A stretch of DNA of 64,000 nt, from the IMG/VR virus record IMGVR_UViG_3300009593_000015, positions 1 through 64,000 of that record; one strand, written 5' to 3'. The translations under genes were made by a program, and so were the position numbers. Origin of the DNA: a virus. The notes below the pieces were generated by a model. That model saw only the letters and a list, made by a program, of their open reading frames with translations. It had not been told where the DNA came from and made no database searches. Below, in pieces: positions 22,639 through 32,600 of this stretch (position 1 is the first letter of the stretch; every line of letters starts with the position of its first letter).

Positions 22639-23103
22639 ATGAGAATAATTTCCCACCGAGGATGCCAAGAAGGCCCGAACAAAGAAATAGAAAATAATCC
22701 AAAACAAATCAGCAAGATGATCAACGAAGGGTTTGATGTTGAAATCGATGTATTTTGCGATGATAAAACAGGGTTTTATTTAGGACACGACTCACCAACT
22801 CATCGTGTCGATATAGACTTTCTTAAGACACCCGGCCTATGGTGTCACGCAAAAGACCCTCACTCGCTGTCAAACATGTTACAAAACAACATACATTGCT
22901 TCTGGCACCAGCAAGACGACTTTACGATAACTAGTAAAAACTATATTTGGGCTTATCCTGGAATTGAAACATCCGGAAAAAACACGGTAATGTTGTACCC
23001 TGAAAAGTACCCCGATATAGATTGTTTTAAATATTACGCTATTTGCACTGATTACCCATATGAATTTTTAAAAAAAAGGAGACAAGTTCATGAAATTATC
23101 TAA
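22639..23103 (+). CDS. Glycerophosphodiester phosphodiesterase-like protein
   Basis: The 154-residue protein contains GDPD-type active-site landmarks: SHRGCQEG (His6, Arg7), ENNPKQI (an EN pair), GFDVEIDVF (Glu/Asp metal ligands near 35-37) and GHDSPT (His50, Asp51). It is only about 60 per cent of a normal GDPD and lacks the later lysine region, but such short GDPD-like proteins are often found inside capsule and LPS loci. It may hydrolyse a phosphodiester-linked group, or process a phosphoglycerol substituent. It closes the operon; its 3' end overlaps the next gene by 14 bases. Confidence 0.72.
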   Translation: MRIISHRGCQEGPNKEIENNPKQISKMINEGFDVEIDVFCDDKTGFYLGHDSPTHRVDIDFLKTPGLWCHAKDPHSLSNMLQNNIHCFWHQQDDFTITSKNYIWAYPGIETSGKNTVMLYPEKYPDIDCFKYYAICTDYPYEFLKKRRQVHEII

Positions 23104-23296
23104 CCAAGCAATGGGAGCTATTATGATGGCTTTACAAAAATCACTTCTGGAGCAGACGGACATCACTCCAACACTCAAAGGTTTTATTTTTGAGCGAAAT
23201 GAGAATGAAGAGCTCATCGTTAGGAATCCTCCAACTTTTAAGATAGGAGAGGAAACCTTTACTCCAGAAATAAACAAAACAGCTGGTTCTGATTGA
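23090..23296 (+). CDS. Small conserved phage protein (MKLSNQAMGA type)
   Basis: This 68-residue ORF has a good AGGAG at 23078-23082 and starts inside the end of the GDPD-like gene. The N-terminal helix MKLSNQAMGAIMMALQKSLLEQ followed by ITPTLKGF and VRNPP is a pattern that recurs in short proteins of marine T4-like phages. Function unknown; cytoplasmic, no motif for catalysis. It begins the block of small genes that leads to the late sigma factor. Confidence 0.7.
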   Translation: MKLSNQAMGAIMMALQKSLLEQTDITPTLKGFIFERNENEELIVRNPPTFKIGEETFTPEINKTAGSD

Positions 23297-23544
23297 TGCC
23301 GGTATATTGTTATAGATGTGTTGACTGTTCGTGTGAATTCGAAATTAAACACAAAATGTCTTTCGATTCGCAGCTTTGTATAAAGTGTGAATCGGAGAAT
23401 ATATTTAAAGTACCAGCTCTTCTAAAAAAGAAGAGTCAGGTTTTTTCTTCACCTCGAACGGGGGCTATTGTAGACGAATATATTAAAGACACCAAAGAAG
23501 AAATAAAAAAAGAAAAGAAAAACATGAAGTTAAGAGAGGTGTAG
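23296..23544 (+). CDS. FmdB-type zinc-ribbon protein
   Basis: I start it at ATG 23296, overlapping the previous TGA (TGATG). The 82-residue product begins MPVYCYRCVDCSCEFEIKH and has CIKCES near residue 36: two cysteine pairs making a zinc ribbon of the FmdB/CxxC regulatory type (MPxYxYRC start). The tail is Lys/Glu-rich coiled coil. FmdB-like ribbons are common in large phages beside transcription genes and may contact RNA polymerase or nucleic acid; no direct role is known. Confidence 0.72.
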   Translation: MPVYCYRCVDCSCEFEIKHKMSFDSQLCIKCESENIFKVPALLKKKSQVFSSPRTGAIVDEYIKDTKEEIKKEKKNMKLREV

Positions 23545-23547
23545 AAC

Positions 23548-23850
23548 ATGTGGTTTTGGTTTTTTGTGTTTAGTTTTTTAATAAACATATTGTCGCTTTT
23601 TTATGTTAGATGGCTTTTGAGATCATTGGCAATAATAAATGAAGACGTCGCAAGTGCAAATGAAATAATATTAAATTTTACTCTTCATACGAAAAGTATT
23701 TATGAGATGGAAATGTTTTACGGAGATGAGACTCTTAAGTCTCTCATCGATCACGCGACAGAAGTATCTAAGCGTCTTGAGGACCTAGATCTTCTTTTGG
23801 ACGAAACAGGAGATTCAAGTGATAAAGAAGAAGAGAAAAAAGAGAACTAA
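23548..23850 (+). CDS. Small single-span membrane protein
   Basis: The 100-residue protein has one N-terminal transmembrane helix (WFWFFVFSFLINILSLFYV), then RWLLRSLAIINEDVASANEII and a helical region EMFYGDETLKSLIDHA, ending in an acidic tail. Short proteins with YVRWLL...LAIINED and FYGDETL occur in marine T4-like phages near the late sigma gene. N-terminus probably outside or in the membrane with the acidic part in the cytoplasm. A holin role is not supported: one span and a large soluble tail. The 3' end overlaps the sigma-factor gene by 32 bases. Confidence 0.7.
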   Translation: MWFWFFVFSFLINILSLFYVRWLLRSLAIINEDVASANEIILNFTLHTKSIYEMEMFYGDETLKSLIDHATEVSKRLEDLDLLLDETGDSSDKEEEKKEN

Positions 23851-24514
23851 AAACAATTATTTTACAAAAGTTCATGAAGATGCCATAGTAAAATATGCGT
23901 CTTCATCTAGTCGTCAAGAAAAATCAGAATTATACATGAAACTTATTCAACCGGCCTTTGATGAGATGGTTAATAAAATAATTTTTACTTATAAATTCAA
24001 CAATCTTCCGAATATAGATTATCTTAGGGATGATTGTAAGATATGGTTGACAACTATTCTCGATAAATATGACCCAAATAAGGGATCAAAGGCATTCTCA
24101 TATTTTTCAGTGGTGACAAAAAACTGGTTTATTCACAAAGTGAAGAAAAATTCTAAACAACTGAGAAGAGAATCCTCTTATGAGGAAATAGTTTCACGAG
24201 GAGGATCCGACTCACTGGGGACATCATCCAATATCGCCGATTACGCATCGCAACGCGAAGAAATGGAATTTTGGTCTTCTCTCTTGGAACAAATTGAAAA
24301 ATGGGATACAGGAAATTTAAAGACAAACGAGAAAGCAGTTTTACAGGCTGTTAAGGTTTTGTTAACAAATGTTGATGATATTGAAATTTTTAACAAAAAG
24401 GCAGTATACCTTTATTTGAGAGAACTCACTGGCTTAAATACAAAGCAGGTTGTAAACAATTTGAACAAATTGAGAGAAAAATATAGAATATTTAAAACAA
24501 AATGGGACAGGTAA
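23819..24514 (+). CDS. gp55: Late-transcription sigma factor (T4 gp55-like)
   Basis: The start is GTG 23819. The 231-residue protein resembles the gp55-type sigma of T4-like phages: basic N-terminus, a region-2-like core (LIQPAFDEMVNKIIFTYKF...DPNKGSKAFSYFSVVTKNWFIHKVKK) with the conserved PxKGSKAFSYFS-type segment that contacts the -10 box, and a C-terminal helical tail. It would direct host RNA polymerase to late promoters of TATAAATA type. It sits directly upstream of the 35-kb virion gene block that it should activate. A TATAAATA box is present before tilS. Confidence 0.8.
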   Translation: MIKKKRKKRTKNNYFTKVHEDAIVKYASSSSRQEKSELYMKLIQPAFDEMVNKIIFTYKFNNLPNIDYLRDDCKIWLTTILDKYDPNKGSKAFSYFSVVTKNWFIHKVKKNSKQLRRESSYEEIVSRGGSDSLGTSSNIADYASQREEMEFWSSLLEQIEKWDTGNLKTNEKAVLQAVKVLLTNVDDIEIFNKKAVYLYLRELTGLNTKQVVNNLNKLREKYRIFKTKWDR

Positions 24515-24541
24515 TAATTTTTTATTATTTCTAATTAATGT

Positions 24542-24856
24542 ATGACAAAAAACACAAAATCTTTAGAGAAATTTATTGAAAGGGCTACAAAAAACGTGAC
24601 CGATGACCGTGCTGCAACTCAAACTTTGCTTATGAGTTTGATGAAATATATGCAGTCCGGCGATGACCGACATAGAGAGTTCGGCCTAATTGCGGCCAAA
24701 TACCTTGAAACGCTCCAAAGATCAAACGAGCAGCTTGTAAAAATAGCAGCCTTAGTCCAAAAAGAGGCTAAATCAACTGAAGGGATTACCGAACAGGACA
24801 AGAATGATCTGTTTGACTTAATAAATTCAAAAGGACAAAAAACGGATAAACAATGA
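24542..24856 (+). CDS. Small conserved helical phage protein
   Basis: The 104-residue protein is all helical: DDRAATQTLLMSLMKYMQ, then EFGLIAAKYLETLQRSNEQLVKIAALVQK. The YLETLQRSNEQLVK helix is a pattern I associate with short proteins of marine T4-like phages lying ahead of tail genes. A small-terminase or scaffold-like role could be guessed from position, but no motif proves it. It overlaps the next gene by four bases (ATGA), so it belongs with the virion operon. Confidence 0.6.
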   Translation: MTKNTKSLEKFIERATKNVTDDRAATQTLLMSLMKYMQSGDDRHREFGLIAAKYLETLQRSNEQLVKIAALVQKEAKSTEGITEQDKNDLFDLINSKGQKTDKQ

Positions 24857-25530
24857 GTCAAGAAGATAAAGATAATAGATCATTAGGGATCCAAAACCAA
24901 ACATCAAATCCAGCACCAGAATCGACATTAATAAGCCCCAGAGGCTTGGTGAGTCCGGTTGAAAAAGTCATTTCGGCTATAAAAGAGGTCAGACAATCAC
25001 AAGCAATAAACTCAAAAGCCGCAGAAACTATGATAGGAGTAGTCCTAATGACTAGTCCCCCCCTCTCTCTTTCGGTTGATTCTTTCGCTGCAATCTACCC
25101 TAAAAATACTAGTTTTTTTAAAAGTGTCGTACAGAAAGATGGCAAAGCAATAAATCCTAAAAAGGATGCATCTGTGATTAGAGCCTACTGTTATATACCA
25201 GAAATATCTGGCTCCCTGCCGTTTCCAGATTTGAAAAAGCTGCACCAATTCTTATCGCTGTGGAATGAGTCAGACATTCCAAAAGATTCTGGCAAGCATG
25301 AAGAATATTATGTAAATAGGGAAAAAAGTATAATAAAGATGTACCCGGATTTATATAAAGAATTTAAGAAGGTGGTGATGCACCCTATCTTCTACAAATA
25401 TGTAGAAAGGCCAATTACTATCAGTCCACTTCAGTTTGTGTCGTTAAGTTTTACAAAAGATTTTGATACTTATCACACCGGAGTAATTGGGGAAGTATAC
25501 GGAGACTTCTTAAGAGTATCCCAAGAATAA
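24853..25530 (+). CDS. Virion-associated protein of unknown role
   Basis: The 225-residue protein begins with a polar, Ser/Pro-rich 40-residue stretch, followed by a helical segment (VEKVISAIKEVRQSQAI) and a mostly beta region ending in YHTGVIGEVYGDFLRVSQ. No enzyme motif or membrane span. Being first in the tail gene block, between the small helical protein and the GTG-started gene, suggests a tail or baseplate part. Family not recognised. Confidence 0.5.
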   Translation: MSQEDKDNRSLGIQNQTSNPAPESTLISPRGLVSPVEKVISAIKEVRQSQAINSKAAETMIGVVLMTSPPLSLSVDSFAAIYPKNTSFFKSVVQKDGKAINPKKDASVIRAYCYIPEISGSLPFPDLKKLHQFLSLWNESDIPKDSGKHEEYYVNREKSIIKMYPDLYKEFKKVVMHPIFYKYVERPITISPLQFVSLSFTKDFDTYHTGVIGEVYGDFLRVSQE

Positions 25531-25561
25531 CACAGCGCACACACAATATAAGGAGAAAAAA

Positions 25562-26647
25562 GTGTCACAAGGACAAGATAAATCAAAAAACAGGAATCAT
25601 ATACCATGGCCCAATTCTCTAAATACGGGAAGAGGTAACACGCCACTTGAAGAGCCTGTCCCTAAATATTTGTCTCGTAAGGGAGATGGAATCATATTGC
25701 CGCCTGTTGACAACAACGCGGCCATAATACTTGGGAGAGACAGAAATCCTTTCGGTCCACCACGCTCTCGGGTTCCACATGGATCTGAAGAGGATCCAAA
25801 TAATCCAAAAGCATCACGAAGCGAAGTTTCAGGTTTCTCAGACCACATGGGCGCCGGAGCGATTGATATCGTCGTTGGCCGCGGCGCCCCATTCGCGCTC
25901 GAAATGTTACAACACGATATGTTTCCTCAGGGATTACCACCTCTTTACACCACGCGCAAACCAGACGAAATCGGCGCAAAGAAATTGACATCCGGCAACC
26001 ACCCGGGGCACATTATGGATGCTGCAAGAATTTATATGTCTCAAATGTGTCAAATAGATGATTACTTTAAAATAAAAAAAGTAAAAACAGAATTTGAAAA
26101 AGGTAAAACAACCACATCAATAAAAGAAGACAAGGGCCCTTGCAGCGCTATTATGTTAAAGGCTGATAAGTTGCGAATGCATTCAAGAAGAGATGTCTAT
26201 ATTATTGCCGGCGGAGATCCTTTAACAACTAGGGATTCAAATAATAACGAAATAACAGAATCAGGTAAGATACATCTAGTATCTACAAACGCGAAAATAA
26301 AAGAAAAAAGAGGCGCCTCGCCGGCAGTGAGATACAATGAGTTGAAGAGTTGCTTAAAGGAAATAACAAAGAGCTTGCAAGACTCACTAGAAGTGTTAAA
26401 TACATTCATTTTTTGGCAAATGAAAGTTAACGCGGCCTGTGCCAACGCAGTTTATGGAACAGGTGTAGGTATGACGACATCTAATCCTATTTCTCAGGCA
26501 GTTGAGAAAATATCAACGATTGCAAATACAAAAGATTTACTACAAATACACGCTATGAAAACATATAATATACCAAAAATCGAATTAAACTATTTAACAG
26601 ATGGGGGAGAAAAATGTATGGCTAGCAGAAATGTTACGCTAAACTAA
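25562..26647 (+). CDS. Probable baseplate or tail-spike protein
   Basis: The start is GTG 25562 behind AAGGAGAAAA. The 361-residue protein has a proline-rich N-terminus, a central segment DHMGAGAIDIVVGRGAPFA and later KADKLRMHSRRDVYIIAGG, short strands with Gly turns, and IHLVSTNAKIK. Such repeated (K)IHLVS and DVYIIAGG strands are like the OB and beta-spiral parts of phage spike or lysozyme-less gp5-type proteins, but I cannot confirm homology. Position just before the giant tail protein fits a central baseplate or spike role. Confidence 0.5.
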   Translation: MSQGQDKSKNRNHIPWPNSLNTGRGNTPLEEPVPKYLSRKGDGIILPPVDNNAAIILGRDRNPFGPPRSRVPHGSEEDPNNPKASRSEVSGFSDHMGAGAIDIVVGRGAPFALEMLQHDMFPQGLPPLYTTRKPDEIGAKKLTSGNHPGHIMDAARIYMSQMCQIDDYFKIKKVKTEFEKGKTTTSIKEDKGPCSAIMLKADKLRMHSRRDVYIIAGGDPLTTRDSNNNEITESGKIHLVSTNAKIKEKRGASPAVRYNELKSCLKEITKSLQDSLEVLNTFIFWQMKVNAACANAVYGTGVGMTTSNPISQAVEKISTIANTKDLLQIHAMKTYNIPKIELNYLTDGGEKCMASRNVTLN

Positions 26648-26659
26648 GAAAAAAACAAG

Positions 26660-29600
26660 ATGTCAGATATAGAACAAGTTTACAAATTAGAAATTAGAGA
26701 CACTGATCAAGATAGTATAACTTTTACCCCAAGAATTTTTGGAGAAGTTGGTAAAGATATAGTCGCTATTAAGTTATCGTTAGGTACTCTTGTTGATATT
26801 GCTGGGGTCATCAGTCAGGGCCCCAACGCGTCTTCAGATCGCACTCAACCCTTGGACCCAAATGGGTGGTTTGATTGTACAACTGGGCAGCAAGTGTCAA
26901 TTGAGCAGGCTGCAACTTTTGATTCTAAGATGCAAACTGCATTAACTAATTTTCAATTGAAAAATCAGTTCTTAATTATCTCTTACCTGTTCAGTAAATA
27001 TGCGGTACCTGGGATTGTAAATTCAGTAGGAGAGAATTATAATTCTAATTCAGAGCAGGATCAGGCGAGATACTTGGCAACGGCGTTATCCCAGCTTGAG
27101 TCGGTCGATCTATTATTTGAATCTGAAATAGGAAATTTGGGAGAAGCCACAATTGCAGTTATGCACGGTTGGGTACCGCATACTAGCGCCGCCAATACAA
27201 ATTATTACCACACAGGAGCGCTGCTGGATAGCCTCAATACCGACGCATCAACGATTGTTGATATTGTTCCTTATGAAATTCTTCGTCTCCTTGCAGAAGG
27301 TCACATGGGTCAAACCATTGAGGACTTGCAAAACGCCGGCCTCATAAGGGAGTTCTCACACGAACCTCTATCGTATTCAAGTCGGTACCTTGAGGATTAT
27401 CTTAAATCTGTCCCTGAGGCATCAAGGTGGCTCGGTTCTGATGGTATACCAAACTTCGAATATGGTTATGTAATATATAACACAATCAACGATCAGGAGA
27501 ATAGTAGCCTTTATAATTCAACCATAATAACAATAAAAAACTACAAAGGAAAAAGTCTTGACGAAAGAGTCGTGTCGCAAGAGGAGAAATTAGGGAGACT
27601 AAGAAGGGTTTTTTACCCAGATCCATTTTCAACGGAAGATCCATTTTATATAAGCCAGAATATAACTGGGCTCTATTTCGAAACAGATTTCATATTAGAT
27701 TCCCAAGGTCCATTGCCAACAATGGAGGAAGAGGTGATAAAACAAATAGAGGAATCCGCTTTAGATCACATGTTAACTTTGACAAATAAGCCTCGTTTGT
27801 GGTTTTTGTCCACTGGTGATGATTCAACAATGAAGATATGGTTTGGAGAAGACGAAAAAATCATGCCATCACATAACGGGCAGTTTCCTGAATTTTCCAA
27901 CCGGAGCTCCGACCAGATAAAAAGACAAATTCCTAAATTTTCAGAAATATGGGAAAAAATAGAAGACATAAAAAAAGATTTAAACCTACTTCCAGAGACA
28001 GCTTTCGGTGCTGCTAATGACTACATCCAAGCACGACGAGAAGTGCTTTTAAATAATTTAGAATCTCTAGAAAACGATTTCGCACAAGAGCCGACACTAG
28101 AAGAAAAAAAACAAAGCTTTATTGTTTTAGGTACACAGGAATCAATTTTTGAAAATACCTCACCTGAATCAGAAGGTCTAGACCCTCCAATTGCTGCGAA
28201 CTGGAGAATTCTCGAAGGCTTCGGATCAGAACCACCTCTTGTAAGATTCATAGAATACAAGACGCCAACTTTACGTCCAGGTCAAAGATACCGAGCTATG
28301 TTAGAATTCAGCACTCGAAAATTAGATTCTATTGTTTCGGGGGTATTGCCAGTAGCAGAACAGCCAGAAGAACCAGGCCCGCCCGATGCAGATGGTGAAG
28401 ACCTTTGTATTACGGGCAACACAGACGAAACCCTGAGAACTCTAGAAGAATATAGAGTCCACGCTAGAAAAAAGAGAAGAGAAGTAGTAAGACAACTTAG
28501 GGAAGAATTCAAACAAGAGCCAGCTCTCCGAGGGTCTAACAACATTACTCGTGGGCAAATTGGTCCCTTCGATTTAAACCGAGCCCTAAACCAATTAATG
28601 GGATTTGACATTAATGGAGCATCAGACTATGAATATACGAAAGGGGTATTATCTCGACTCGGCGACGTCGGCGCAGCGGCCATGGAAAAACTAGGCATGC
28701 TCGATACCGATATAGATTATTTTAACAGTATTGCAAATGATACGAACAAAGAATTAGCGAAAAAAGATGCTAAAGGAAAGCCTCAAAAAAACGTAATAAG
28801 AATAACCCTAGAAGAATTAGAAGAAAGAACTAACACAATAGTAAAAGATTTACAGGAGTCTAGTGAGATCGTTTCATCGGAAGGTATTGCTTTTAAAAAG
28901 GGTAGTTCGTTCAACGCATCAAAAGAATCTGGATTAGTAAAACAGTTTTACACGCAGATGAAGGACCTAGTTCTCAACGCTGCAGCTGAGCGTTATGGTG
29001 CCGGCGTCGCGCACGCCATGTCTGTGAACCCTGATAAAGCGCTCGTGATGTTAGAGTTCCAAACGACCACTTCTAAGGGTCCAAATCCGCACATGGGCCC
29101 TGATTTTGGAAAGAAAATTATATCCTTTGGAATTGCACTACCGGAAAAATTTAAAATAAAAGGAAAACTATGGCCCTACGCATATAGACCATCGGACAAG
29201 GTCCCCGGTGGAGCAATTATGCCAAATTTTCTCAAAAAAGGATCCGCAACACCAGAAAAAATAAAGCTTTATCGTGGTAAAATTAAAAACTCAAAATCAC
29301 TCGGGCGCGCCCGAACAGTTAATTATATTAGTAATATATACGAAATGACAGGCCTGTTAACAGATAAGCCAAATGAGATAATATCAGTTTTTGATGATGG
29401 CAGGGGAAGTTGTAAAGATTTGGGGATTAATTTAGATAAAAAATTAGCCTCTTCTTATGTGGCTAACTTCACAACAGGAGTGCAAGTTGAACACCCACCT
29501 GGCGCCCCAAGTGGTTTTTCTTGGAAAAAGTTTGGAAAAGACAATTTTGTAGATCCTGCTAAAGACTGGGCAAAGACCAGCGCCAAAAACTGGGAAAATT

Positions 29601-32600
29601 CTTGGAATGATACATTCGATGAACAAGAGGCTCTACAGATGCTTGGAGATATGTGTACTTTAGAAGATTTGTATAGAGAATTTTTCGATAAACTTGACTT
29701 AGTGTCGCTTCTTTGTGACTGGCTGAAATGTATCAGGTTACCTAATTTTAATTTAAAGCTTCCTAGTTTTTACCTACCTCCACTTCCAAGTATTCCAATA
29801 CTGGGTTTGTATGGTGCCATGATTAAATTTTTTATGGAAAATTTAAAACAAATATTGATTAGAATAATCTGTACATTTGTCAGGACGATCATTGATAAGC
29901 TTGCTATACCATTTTGTGAGGAACAGCTGCGAGAATTCATGGCTGCCGGCTCGCTTAGTGGGTCTCCAATAATGGATGAGGCTCTAGCTGAAGCGCTCTT
30001 GAATACTGGCGTGCCAAAAGAAAAAACAGAACAAGCAAAGACATTTTTTGATGACGTAGCTAGTATAACAACTGGGCAAGAATTGTGCCACCTTTTGACT
30101 GGAAAATCACTAGACGCCGCGACCATGAAAATGATACAAAGACTGTTGGAGAAAAACGACCTTCAAAATGATCTGGACACTCAAGAATCGCTGATGAATT
30201 ATTTTGACCTTCTCGGAACTTTCCTTCCAGATGGTTTGTGTGAGGAGTTGCAAAATTCAACATCACTGCCGGTACCCAAGGATTGTTTAGAAATATCCGG
30301 ATACCTGCACAGTATCAGAAATCGACTTCAAACTGGTGACGGCTCGCTAAGCGACGAAGAAATAGAAGAAGTGCTCCAAATGGCGAAGGAAGAGATGAAC
30401 AATCGAAAAGCCGACTTGGAGGCACTTTCTGGAAACAACATTGGAAGCTTGCTTCCTGAAACTTATGCTCCTGGTAACCCAGATGCTATCATCTCGTCTT
30501 ATCCTGACTTCTTAAAAGAGCGTATCGATCAAACTGCAAAAGACTCTTTTACTGCGGCAAGAATGGATTATATTAATGCAATGGATAGTTATATTCCATC
30601 CCTCTCTATTGCAGCACCAGCGACTCCGCGCGCCGGTACGGACCGCTATAATGATATTCAAAATTTAGAATTCGAAGCAGCAACAGCACAACTTGCTCTC
30701 TATAGTCAGGGAGTACACTCTAGTAGAGTATTCGCCCAAAGAAACACTTTATCAAAACTGGGCCTCCCACCAGAAACAACAGCAGAAGAATTAGAGGAAA
30801 TAAGAGACAAAGGTCTTATACTTCACGATTTGGCTAAATCTTTAAAATCTTGGATAACAAGAAGTCAAAACATCTCTTCTGCGTACTCGCGAGAAAACGG
30901 GGGCCCCTCTCTAGGGTATATACGCGGATCCTTGACCCGGTCTCATCGATCCAATTTTGTCCCGGCCATGGGCCCAGACTTTCATCAACATATAGAATTC
31001 TTGGACAAAATCTTGTTAACGAGTACTGACGGTACCCGTGATGGAAACACGATGTACACTCATGACGTCGGTAGTAGACAAGACCCAAACCCGTTCTTTG
31101 GAGATGAAAATGAAGAAATAAGAGAGAAGATAACTAATCTTGTAAATGCCTTAAGGGTACAATTCAATTCCGGCGCAGCCGCCGATCTGTACGGCGCGGG
31201 ATGGGGATCATCTGCCTTGGAATGGCTAGATTTCCGCTTTAACCTCCATAGCGGCGACGCCGCACTCTTTGCGCATCAAGGGTCGGGTATTCCCGACCCT
31301 CTCGGTCAACCAGGCGCTTGGTCTCAGTTAGGAATAGAACCTTTTGATCTTACCCTCGAACAGCTTTCTTTTATTTATGTTTTAACTACGCCCAAATCTG
31401 ATCCGACTTATTATTCTCAAGGCACCCGGACGGAACTTGGAAGGCACATGGAGAACACATTCGAAAACCTTTTTTATATTGAGAAAGGTTACGTGGGGGG
31501 TATTCTCGGCGAGTTCGATCCCTTCGACGAGCTTATAACTAGGTTCGCAGCCATTGAAACACTCAAAGTAGAGCTTGGTGAGAAATTATATTACGCAAAT
31601 TGGAAAAACGAACACACCGGTTCAAGATATTCTGACCGAAACTCCACCGCAGTGGTCGACCGAGAGCCCGGTTGGCTTGGTCAATTTAAATGGACTGACG
31701 ATGGTACCAATTGGTGGAACCCCTTCCTCGAAAACATGAGACAGTATAGGTCCATTAATCTAGAGGATACTATTGAAGTAATGAGAATGCTTTTGAAAGA
31801 GTATATAAGTAAAACAGGGTATTTTCCTGATGAAGTTGTGGACTTAGGGAAAGATATTTCATACGAAGACTTTCTCACTGAAATGCGCAATCAATGGGGT
31901 TCAACTTACTCTGCCAATTCCAATATCCTGGACCAATATTGCTGGGGCGCCGACGGTTTCTCGAAAAACACTCTTGCCGGCAAGCCGGATAAACTTTGGA
32001 CAAGCGCCTGGGCAGTTTATGACAAGTTTCGAGGTAGATATTTCGATGGCGACGACAGACGCGCCCGGAATAAAGCCGATAAGCTCTGGCTCTGGAATCC
32101 AAATATCGATAGTGAAGATGGAAACTACACGGAAGAGCAGTTCGTGGACAACTGGATCGGCGCCGCGCTGAAAACAGAAGAAATGGGTATTGAGTGGAAT
32201 CATGAGTTAAGGTCTCTTAAAGTCTTGGATGCTATAATACACCTCACTGATCCGATTCGAGATCCTTATTCTGCCGCAATACGATCTATGGATGAAATCG
32301 GCGGGGTGTCTTGGTATAATACTTTATTGCTTTTTTCTGTATTTGAGACAGAATCTGTACCTTTTGATGATGACCGTGATAAAACTCACAAAGTCTTTAA
32401 AAGAGCAAAATTACCAAACAGAAGAAGAGAAGACCAAAGAGAGGAATGGAACCCCTACAAACCTTTTGTAAGTTACTACAGAAGGATCCCTTCAGAAGGG
32501 ACAGTACACGATTATGTTCAAGGTGATAGATCCTTTCAGTATGTTTCTGTTGGTTCGTTAGATGTGCCGACGTTCATCCAAAAGGGGGCAGTATATGATA

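Noticed and set aside
23548-23850. Holin
   Set aside because: Only one membrane span and a large acidic soluble part; no lysis gene beside it.
25692-25991. Minus-strand ORF inside the spike-like gene
   Set aside because: Shadow of the + strand GTG gene, which has a ribosome site and conserved spacing; no family pattern in the reverse product.
31875-32203. Reverse-strand ORFs within the giant protein
   Set aside because: They lie wholly within an intact 9.96-kb frame and have odd Cys/Arg/His-rich compositions typical of antisense reading.
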